64,000 nucleotides of DNA from Euptelea pleiosperma (Eukaryota > Streptophyta > Magnoliopsida > Ranunculales > Eupteleaceae), in contig CM068540.1 of the NCBI GenBank assembly GCA_035048495.1, positions 12,322,829 through 12,386,828 of the forward strand, given 5' to 3'. The position numbers and the translations under genes were made by a program. The notes below the pieces were generated by a model that was not told the DNA's origin, did not search any database, and saw only the letters and a program-made list of their open reading frames with translations. The first letter of the stretch is position 1, and each line of letters opens with the position of its first letter. Shown here in pieces: positions 22,686-34,600 of this stretch.

Positions 22686-25600
22686 CTGCATCCGAATCAA
22701 GAAGCTATGACCATAAATTATATTGCAAAGGAAAATAGAATGAAAATCTCATCAAAGGTATCCTGAGCGTCAGGGTTCGTACAAGGATAAACTAAAAAAA
22801 CCACCTAAAAATCATATTAGTGGAGCGAGCAAGTATAATATGATTCAAATGCACAAAGGTTTGAAATAAAAATCAATAGCACATTTTGAGATGTATAACA
22901 TAATATAGAATGTTTAATCTAAACTGGTAACAAATAGAATGTACAATGTAGCATGTGCTAACCTGGCAATATCACCGATGCAAAATACAAATAACTTAGT
23001 GTCACGGACCTAGTCTTCGACCCTTGCTAGAGACCGTGCGGCACTCGAGTTAGCACTCCTTGCTTAACTCAAGTCAGCCTTTCCCCCTTGATCACTTAGG
23101 ACTTTGCCTTGCCTAAGAACTTAACCTACTCAAGGAGCACACAAGGACACAAGAGAGCTCTTTAGAGAATGAGACTTGTATTGCTCAACTCTGGATTACA
23201 AGATTTCCCTAGGATCTTCAGGATGATTACAAATGAGGGGACTTGCCCCTTTATATAGGCTTCAAGCCTTATTCTAGAATTCTCCATACTATTCTACCAA
23301 AAAATCTCTAGATATTTCCCCTAGGAACTATCTAGAATATTTACATATAATACATGGGTAGAGATTCTCTAGAACTCTCATGAGTATTCTAGACTCTTCT
23401 ATCTTCTAAGGCTCTCTACCATACTCTAGGGTCCTCTAGAAACTTCCAAAGCACTATAGACTCCTTGAATCATAACCGGGCTTGGCTATGGGCTTGGAAC
23501 GGGCGTCGTTGGCAGGCTTAGATCGGGCTTCGTTGGTGGGCCTGGATCAGGCCCAACTAGTGACCCCGTGACATTAAGCTGTGTTTGATTGCTCGGAAAA
23601 TTTTCCCGAGAAAATACATCTTGGATATGCCTTAAACGGCTGATTGATTGCAACTGAGAACACATATTTCAATCATGGTGGAAATGAATTCTCACCTATC
23701 TGGATGGGAAATAAATTCCGGGCTTAGTAGGAAAATTATCTAGATTTAAATGGCTTGTTAGGGAAAATTATACAGATTTATTCTGGCTATCTAACAATGG
23801 ACAGTTGTGTTTTCCTAGGAAAAATTGCATTTTCCCACTTTGTAATCAAACACGGCCTTACATCAATAAATACAAAGATTATCCTGATTTAGGAACATAA
23901 GGCATGTTTGCAGGAGGATCATACAAGGATCTCCATTATATTTGAGTTTATTAAAAACGAAGGACCAAAGATTAAAGGGCAGGGTGGTGATGTTAAAGGA
24001 CTTAGGTGGTGTTCTGAATCACTGAACAACTTCAGGATGCAATGATGCCTCAGATCTCAAAGTCAGTCAATATTCAGAACTTTAGACATGACTTGCATTG
24101 ACTACGATGTGCACTGACAGATGATTAACCATTTTGCCTGTTTGTACATCTCATATAAAAACAGAAAAATACTCGCTTTTGGACTCTAATCCCACTTGTT
24201 CACCATCTAATCCCTGGATTCTCCTTTTTTGTGTTCACAGCAAGAGAAATGCTTTGCTTTACTTTTAGGTGGTGTTTGGAAGCAGGGAAGGAGGCATTTC
24301 CATGACTATCAACTTTTCCCATTTTTGAATGTGTAGGCTGTTGTTCTCTCATACATACCAAGGAAAGAAGGCTCTTCATCAACCACATTTCATCCTTCAC
24401 TATTTGGACAAGATATAATAAATCGGGATAGTGCTTCCTCACTTCTAAACACACACTTGGTGTTGCTTCTGTATCACCATGCATGCAAAATGAACTAATA
24501 AACCATTCCGATACTTAAAAGAGCTTTTATTTTTCTTCTTTCTTCCAGCCAGACTAGTATACAGATAAGATGAAATTCCCTGAAGATCCTGGACACACAG
24601 TCTACTTGGTAAAGAGTAAAAAAACTATAAGATCTAATGTTTAAATCCAAATCTGCAGGCAATGATATCTTACAAAATTTTCTAGAGAAATACCTACTTC
24701 TCTTGAAGATAGCATTGAATCATACATAAACGAAACCAAATTATTTCAAATATAGGCCCAACTCACGCGTAACTAAAATCTAACAGCTCAGTTCCATAAA
24801 CCTACTCATTCAAAACAAAGCAAACACATCACAGAATTATTATATCATTCCAACATTATTGTTGCCGTAATCAAAGCAGTGCCCAATATGCCCCTCGAAA
24901 TATCAGAATTGATCAGAGCTACAATTGTACATCATACATGTAAAGAACTCAAACGTGACACAATGGTATTCTATAAAGATATTATGACAATACAGCAGTT
25001 GTCATTGATCAAGGAAATCCCAACAGAACTCGAGTTTTTGGTGCGATAGCTTGGGAATTGACAGTTAAAGTTTGCTAAAATAATCTCATTAGCTCCCTCT
25101 GCCAAATTGAATTAACAATGTAAAAAACCAAGCGTCGAACTGCTACACATTTGCACCAATTTGCATTGCTCAGTGAATCATAATATATTATCATTATCAT
25201 CATTGCCTTATCCCAACCATATAAAAATCGGTAACACAGATCTTGTTCCCCGCATTCCATTCGATCTAAAGCCACATTTTCTGTTAAAACCTGAGTCTTC
25301 AAATTGCACCAGAGTAGTCCTCATTGGTACCGCTATTCATCTTAGTTGTACAGGACTAAACCATCTCAATCGACCCTCCTATAGTAAAAAAAATGACAAC
25401 AATCTTCGTACTGGTAGGAATTCCTTCTAAAACCCAAATTACCCACCAAAAGATTAAAAAAAATAATTGAAGGAAAACTCTTTCCTCAATACATTCTTTT
25501 TTTAAGCAAACGAGATGTTTGCACTTAGGCTGCTTTTCGGATTGTGGTAACACATGCTTATAGCTTATTGCGATAAGCCATGGATAAGCAATATCAATAG

Positions 25601-28600
25601 CTTATTGCATTGCTTTTCGGGTTGGGCTTTTATTGATACTTAGGGTATTACTGGACGATTGTCATTTAATCGATTAATAAAAGACTAGATGGTTATTTTT
25701 TACATTTTAAAATTTTTATAATAGGTTTAATGGTCATATATAGTTTATTAATCAATAGCGGGGAATTTTATGTAATATGGACGTTTTACTTAAGTTTAAA
25801 TTTCGACATGTGCTAAATAAAAGTGTTGGGCACATGAGTCAAAGGCCAAAAAATACTATCACAACTACTTCTCCTTAACCCGCAAAAAAGGTTGTTTTGA
25901 TCTGTTTTCTACCTCAAAGGTTGTGTTTGACATTGCAAAAAATTGCTTTTTGGCTTATTTTCCGGGTTTTACGGTTTGAATTAAATAAGAACAGCCGTTT
26001 TTGCGAGTCAAGGATAAGCAATTTTAAAAGTACATTTGGCTTTTGACTTGCTCGCCCAATACTCTTATTTAGCACATGTTGAAATTCAAACTAAGTAAAA
26101 CTTCCATAATACCTGAAATTCCCTTATATTCATTAGACATTGTAAATCACCACTAAACATGTTATTAAACTTTTTAAATGCCAAAAATAACCGTTTAGCC
26201 TTCATTAACCGAATGAAATGAGAAATCATCTGGTCATACCCAAACCTAATATCCATAAAAGCCTGACCCGAAAAGCAAGAAGTGACGAATATTGTTTATC
26301 CACAACATAACGGGATAAGCTATAATCCCAGGTTACCACAATCAAAAACACAGCCTAAACCCAGAAAATAAGCCAAAAAGCAACATTTGACTTAGTTTCC
26401 ACAATGCCAAACGCATACATATAGTCCTTTCTCAACTTCTTCCAAAATCTCCCTTCTCCTTTGTGTTTCTGAAATCAAATAGTTAAGGGGAATTTTAACA
26501 ATAACTCAGATGGAGTATGATAAATCAACTAATGGCAGGACAAAACACTTCATTACCACATTTGCTGCAAATAGCCCAAAATAGCAAATGACCAAACACC
26601 CTATTTTACAAATGCTTGTGCTACATGCTCTGAAGCTCATCAATGACATGTAGTGTACTCACGACAGTAAAGGTCAATCCAAAATTGCATTTCATTGCTA
26701 ATTGACACAAATGAACCATCATCCACAAACACTAGTCCTATACAGTGGCCATGTGTCTAACTGTAATCCTTCATTCCACACATTGTTTTATCAACAACCA
26801 AACTCACCAATTCCATTTCTTTGCAAAAAAGAATGAAAGCAGGTAGCTCACAAATTAAAAACTACCCAGGTATACTTTGCCCAATGGCAGGAACATTCGG
26901 CAGCCCAATAACGGAGAATTTATTGATTGATTTTTAGTAATACGTACCCACCCTGATACTAAATTATTTGAGTGACAGGGTAAAGATAAATATGACTGGA
27001 TAAGTGACTCGAGTCAACTCAGTCAAACGAATTAATAGTTTCATAGCTTTGTTATAAACTGTAAACCTAATTAAGAACCACCAATCATAACAGCACGTAA
27101 ATTTCAGTCTCAAAGACTTGTTTTTTTGTTTATAAGTCTCTCATAGACTTGTATCCAGTTAATCACATAAAACAAGAATGAGATTCTCAAACTTCTGATC
27201 TCAATTCAGAGTAAGACAACAGATCAAAGAAAATATATTACATAATTTGCTTTGAAATCACTTCCTATTTAAAATTTCCCATCCATTCATAAAAGCGCAC
27301 GATAAAGCAAGACCCAGTACACGACAACAAAGTAACAATTAATCTCTCTTGTTCTTGTAGCCATATATGTCAACATTATTAGTCATCTACCACAAATTCT
27401 TCACGTAAATTTTCATTTTACGTTTCAATTAACAAAGAATTTCACAATCACAGTTGTACCTAAATATTTTTTTTGAAAGCTTTCAGCTTTTCTTGTTTTA
27501 CTTCCACCTACACCGTGGAACATAAAAGCTCAAGGCCCAGTGCAAATCTTACAAGCATAAACTACTTAATGCTGCTACATTACCAACTAATAACAATAAC
27601 CTTCGAGTGGCTTTCTACAGTAGTCAAACTCAAAGACTGCCCAACCAACTCAACTTGGTATAACAATTGTAATTCCTCAGAATCTTTCTCCTTTTCTTTT
27701 GTATAATTACTTGCAGTCATAAGTGGTAAAGCATCATTTGACTGTAGTATACTGATTTGTGTCATCATCTACACTTCTGTATTTTGACAGATCTAGATCC
27801 AAAATATCTTTCTCATCTAAGTTCACTACTTCCTCTCACAATAGTGTTTGCATTTTAACGCCTGCTAAACATTATTGATTATCTGCAATAACTCTTCTCC
27901 ACAAACGATAGCACGTTGACTACCCAACCGTACGGTGTGGGGGTATGGAAGGATATATCGAAAATGAGGAACGACACAGAAATGGGAGTAGCTTCAAAGT
28001 GGGTAATGGCTCTCAAGTGAGATTTTGGAAAGACACATGGTGTGGGGTCCGATCATTAGCGAAGTCTTTCCCTTCTATCTACGCCCTCTCCAGTCGTAAA
28101 GGTGCTACGGTCAGAGATATGGCTTCCAGAGACAATGGTCTTCTTTCTTGGAATTTAGGGCTCAGGAGGGGTATCAATGATTGGGAAGTGGAAACTGTGG
28201 CAACTCTTATGAATAGACTGAAAGGGTCTCATCTTGTTGACGGGGCTGATGATTTGAGGTGGTAGAACCACGATCTCGAAAGGAGATTTTCAGTCAAATC
28301 TCTCTTCTCTATGCTTAGAGGGGCCGGTCCTAGAAGCTTTCCAGCCACGCGTCTATGGAGCACTCCAATCCCCTCCAAAGTTATCTTCTTTTCTTGGTGT
28401 GCCATGCTTGACAAGATCCTTTCTGCGGAGAATCTTAGAAAACGGGGATTCCAAACCCCTAGTAGATGCAGTCTGTGTTGCCGTGACGAGGAGACTACTA
28501 ACCACACACTCATCCATTGCTGTGTGGCTAGAGAGATTTGGGAGCGCTTTCTTTAGCTTTTTGGGGTCTGCTGAGTCTTTCCGTATTCGGTGTTTGACAC

Positions 28601-31600
28601 TCTTAGTGGATGGTCTTCTAAAGCTTTTTCAGCTAGTGGTCGTACCTTGTGGAGAATTGCCCATTTCGCAATCATTTGGGAAATTTTGAAGGAAAGAAAT
28701 CGCCGAATCTTCGAAGACAAAAAGATAAGCATTGAAGAGATCGTCATGAATATCAAAGCTACTATGTACTACTGGGAATCAACCATTACAGATCTTAAGA
28801 GGTTCAGATTTGACGACTTCGTATGCCGGTGGGATCTTTTGGTTTCTTAAGTTTGTCCCTCTTGCTTCCCTTGGTTCGTTGTGAAAGGGGTTCTTTTTCT
28901 CTATTTTGTCTCCTCTCTTATGTTGTGTACAGCTTTTTGGGCTCCCTCAGCCCTCCTTTTAATATATATATTCTCTTACCGATCAAAAAAAAAAACAAAA
29001 CAGTTGTATCTAAATATTTTTTCGAAAGCTTTATAAGTTTTTCTTGTGTTACTTCCACCTACACCGTGGAACATAAAAGCTCAAGGCCCAGAGAAAATCT
29101 TACAGCAAAAACTACTCAATGGTGCTACATTAACAACTAATAACAATAGCCTTCGAGTGGCTTTCTACAGTAGTCAAACTCAAAGACTGCACAACCAGCT
29201 CAACTTGGTATAACAGTTGTAATTCCTCAGAATCTATCTTTCTCCTTTTCTTTTGTATAATTACTTGCAGTCATAAGTGGTAAAGCATCATTTGACTGCA
29301 GCATACTGATTTGTGTCATCATCTACACTTCCGTATTTTGACAGATCTAGATCCAAAATATCTTTCTCATCTAGGTTCACTACTTCCTCTCACAATAGTG
29401 TTTGCATTTTAACACCTGCTAAACATTATTGATTATCTGCTTCCTTAGATCATCTGCTGTTTTACTTTACCCCCTCTTACAAAGAGGATTTCTTGCAATT
29501 GCACATTCCTTGTGATATACTATGCATGGCAGATTTCTTGCAATGGTACATTCCTCGTGATATACTATGCATGGAAGATTATACCCATGAAATAACCTTA
29601 TCAAAAGAGGAATGCAAAATAGTACATTCCTCATGTCAAAAGTACAAAATATGGTCGACTTATTCACCTCAAAACATTTATAGACAGTTGTTAGATACCT
29701 TCCAGCTCACTTTAAACAAGGAAGCATAGGGTCTGGATAACACTATAAATTATAATGAATGATTTATTATCTAACACTATGTATGAAAATTTAATGGTCA
29801 AATAGGGGCTTATGAACGGCCTGGAATTCCATTCTATTCGATCAATGTTTTGAAAAGGGCAAGGCGTAAAGGAGGCAAACGATAGGTGAGGCATAAGCCT
29901 TTTTTTATAGGTACAAGGAGAGTGAGCCTCAATTGTTTTGCAAGAATTTCCTAAAATTTCTACAGAAATAAAAACAATTTTAAAAAAAAAGTCAACTTCT
30001 GAAACAAAAAAGAAATAATCTTTTCTTTTTTTGATAAGTGAACAAAAAGAAACAATCTTGTTAGCTCTTCTTTTTTATGATTACCTTAACGAGTGACAAT
30101 TCTAAGCTAAACACATAATGTATCTAGTTATATCAACATTCAATAGTTAAAAGGAGTATATATATACATGCATGCATTCTGAGCCAAACACACAATGTAT
30201 GTATATGTATATATACCAGTTAGTAGGCTCCTGCCCCCATTCCCTAAGGATTTGCCAGATATCAGACTCTGCAGAAGGGCAATCTAAAAGGATTTAGTCT
30301 TTATATAATATATATATATAGGGTCAGGATCGGGGGACAACTATTTCATACAACATTTTTTACAACAATTTCGGTGTACCCACATGGAAGATGAATCAAT
30401 AGCTGATTTTTGGTGAGGATGATCTCCTCATCATATAGATCACCCCTACAAAAAATCAGCACATTCTGAAAATTCTAACCCCATCAAATGTGGTTTTCAA
30501 GTTAACAATAAAAATAGACGGTCCATAATTCTTCAACTTGTAAACCAATCTATGAATATTGGATTGATTTGAATTTTTGTGAAGATGATCTCCTCACTAT
30601 AGAGCACATCTTCGCCAAAAATCACCCCATTCCAAGACTTCTAATTTATACATTGGCTTGTGCAAATTTTTGTTGTCAAAAGTGTTGTATGAAATAGTTG
30701 TCCCCCGATCCTGACCTATATATATATATATATATATATACATGGGGGAACCACATACATATGAGTTACGAGCTGATTTTTTGTAACTTATGTCCATTGT
30801 ATTAGTCTTTTTCATAGCGAATTTTCAACCATGGATTTCTAACATTATTGGAGTACTCAGATTCAAAAGTTAGGAATCACTAATCAAACCCATTTTTGTC
30901 TTGTAAACCCATCTAGGGATGGGCCAAACATCCATACAGTCAATAGCCTCTAATAGTATGGCACGTGGCTCATTGTTGGTCCATCAACTTTTATTTTACT
31001 TTCACAAGTTGAAATGCTAAAATGTTGAATGACCAAAACAACCCTATAAAGTAAAAAAATTAAAAAAAAAATGAAAGAAGAAATGTTTGTAGATTTAAGG
31101 AATTTGACAGCCATATTAGGAATAAGAATTTTTTGATTTTTTAATAAACTTACATGCCAAATAATTTTTTTAAAAATAGATATTTTAGTGAGCCACACGC
31201 CTTGATCATAAGCTTGACCACTTCAAGGTGCTTTGGGTGCGCCTTGTGCCTCAGTGCGCCTTGACTATAGACCGTATAATAGCATAATATTATAAACCAC
31301 GGGTTAGAGCAACAAAAAAAATTGAAGTTTTTCAAATACAACAACTTAAAATTGCCAGCACTGGTATGAGCATGAGAGTTTAACACCCCTGACACAGGAA
31401 TTAAAAGGTATAAAAGGTGCCATGCGCCTTCTTTAAAGCCTTGATGAATGAGCCTTACAAGATTTTATGCTTTTGTTATAAACCTCATGGCATCTTGGAG
31501 AAACCTCGCCCCCAAGTCGAGGATCAAGGCATAAGACTTTAACACCTTTTAGAACATCAATAATAATAATGTCATAAACTAAGTTATAATTCATAACCCA

Positions 31601-34600
31601 ATGTGAACCAAACCATAATCCATAGTTTCCATACAACCAATTAACCATTATCCTTAGTTCTATACAACCATTTTTTCTAGAAAGGAAAGCAAAGAATACT
31701 TTGATTAATGTGAGTATTTTTATTGCTTTCCACAATAAATATGACTGGGAAGGTATGATAAAGAAGTGAAAAAAATAATTTTTAATGATCTATTAACCCA
31801 ATTACTATGCACAATCAAGGTTTAAGCCTTGAACGTGCCTCACATCTTGGGCTTATGTCTCGACTAGGTGAGGCTTAAACCTCTTATATTTCAATCAGGG
31901 CTAAACCTGTGCACCTTGCCTCAAGGTGTGCTTTTGAAAACCATGCCTAGAATCAACTCAACTCCAATTTATATCTTAAAAAGAATATAAAAAAATATAT
32001 ATATTAGTATGAATTCCAGTATTTCATTTTCAGGTCTGATCTATGTAAAATCAGTTTATGACACTATTATGTAGTCTTAAACACTGATTCCCACGTCTTT
32101 CGATGTCTGACTCCCACAATCTTGATATGACTACATGTTCGTAAAAGTTTATTCCATATGTCGAGATTTTTATTTTTTTTTACTTCATAATCAATTATAT
32201 AACAAATAATAGCTGAAAACAAAATATTTCAATAAATTAAGGTTTGTCTAAAACACTGTCAAATTGAAAATCGGAGTGTCGTTATTAAATAGGATATAAC
32301 CCATTTGAAGACACTATTGACTTGCAAAATACCAGTTGAGCCAAGAAGGAAACATCACAAAGGATAACAAGTCAGACCACTGAAAAACATAATAAAAGGA
32401 TCGTCTTTGTCAGATGCATATCTTCCCATGAGGCTACTTCTCCTAAATATTGCAGAATGTGGTGTGTGAGTTCTTCAAAATAGGTTGAGTACCTGTTTCG
32501 ACAAATGCTAGATTGCAGAATTTGCATGGGCTCCTATCCAGTGCCGGGATTTTAGGGTCAAGGCAGCAAGGGGGAAGAAAAGAAAAAAAAAAGGGGGAGG
32601 GGGCGCAAACCTAACTGAAAGGGCTTTTTTGGGAAGTACATATATATATATGGATTTTAGAAGTTGAGGGCCCCTATGCAGTGCGGGGATTTTAGTCCAG
32701 GGGGGCAAGGCAGCAAGGGGGGAGAAAAGAAAAAAAGGGGGAGGGGGCGCAAACCTAACTGAAAGGGCTTTTTGGGGAAGTACAGATATCAAAGAGAATT
32801 TTGTGAATAAGGTGATAAATTCCAATATAGGGTACAATTACAGCACAAGTTTTTTCATGTTGGTTGCAAGGCAATTCCTTTATCACAAGCTGGTCAAAAG
32901 TATCTGAATATCTCTTTCCACTATACACAATTTTTTTGACTAAGTGTAGACTTTATTAGGGGCCTGAGGCCAAAAACCGGATTGATTACAAAAACCTAAT
33001 AAGTCGAGAAGACCTACTTGAGGTGTAACTATATTATACACATAATTTTCTATTTCAAGAAATATTTAAAATTAAAGTGCTGTATTTGAAAACGCAAATA
33101 GAATCAACAAAAGGTTATAATCTTAGGTACGTTTCAGTCCGACTCTCAATTTAACTAGATGATCAGCCACACCACAAAGCCATAAAATAATGAAAGATAA
33201 AAATTATTGGAATAGGTACACAAGTCCACTTTAGTAATAAGTACAAATTTTAAACTAGCTAATCTGAATATGGATAGTTCACTTACTCCATTCGATTGTT
33301 AAAAACATATTAACCACCCAAGTAAGGTAAGTCATGAGAAAACAAATACTTCACTTAGGACATTTCTTATCAAGAAACACACTTGCAACCATTTTTTGCT
33401 GGAAAAAAAAACATGTTCTTTTCATTGCTAGACACACAACTACCCCTCTCTACAATAAAAAAAATAGGGTTCAGCAAAGGGATACAATGTGGTTTTTACG
33501 ACATATAAAACTATAGAAACTTAAGTGTTAATTAAAATAAATCCACGCGCGACCTATTATCAGCAATAAATGAAGTATTAGTTCTGTTTTGATGATGCTT
33601 CCAAACTTGCAACACTCAAGAATTTGAACCTCATATCTGAATTCTGTTTTGATCTATAAACTTATCATGTATGGCCCTATCTCGACCATAATAGACCAGG
33701 TTTTATGAGCATAGTTTAACATTTGTTAACTAAGTGAAAACCCCTGTTAATCCACTAAAAGCCAACAAACTAATCAATTATCTGAATAGAATACACGTGC
33801 TGATTATTAAAACTAAATACTACAAAATATAACCATAATAAGAACATCTTTCGCATCCCGATAGAACTGCTTTTGAGCTACATATTGCCTGGCAAGTGGT
33901 TATATCCAACTGCATTCTTGTAAATCAACCATTATCTCTGTTCAATAATCATTGTTATCTTGATTAGAGCAAAGAGGTATGAACCTGTATCACAACTTTA
34001 GATGCCCAATTCATTAGCTTTGATAACATTATCTTTTGTCGTAAAAATTGTAAAAACAAATTATTATTAGAAAGTTATGAACATTTAGAAGAGAAAAAAT
34101 GTGCATTTAAAATATTTATATTAGATAGGTTAAGATTAGAACCTGAAAAACTTGGTGCATGGCTTCGATTTGCTTCCTATACCAGTTGAATAGGACTCCA
34201 TTTCTGTCGCAGAACATTAATTACGTTTTCTCAGTTAAAATTTCAGTGAGTTGTTAATGGGGATACTTCAAGAATATCCAAGACTCACATTAGCATTACT
34301 TAATAGCAAAAATGCCACTTTTATAATAAAAAAATTAACAATTTCGATGTAACCAAATGATTGAGATAGAGACAGAGAAGCAAAGATACGTGGCACGCCA
34401 GAACGGCAGAAACTTTGATGGTTCAACACATCGTTTTGTTTTCTCTTTTATTTTTTTCGGTCATTTAGCGCAATTACATCTGAATAATTTCGTGTACAAA
34501 GCTTAGAATCCAATGCGAACAAATCACAATAGAGTGTCACCGAGTTTAAGGCATTAGTACGAAAAAAAAAAGGTATCAACAGAACACGAAGTTCCAAGTC

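Noticed and set aside
24200..24484. Possible extra exon of the KH/CCCH gene
   Set aside because: Exons 2 and 3 join in phase within a single zinc finger, leaving no room for an extra exon; the ORF has no domain.
28229..28513. 94-codon minus-strand ORF across the LINE
   Set aside because: Antisense shadow of the LINE reading frame.
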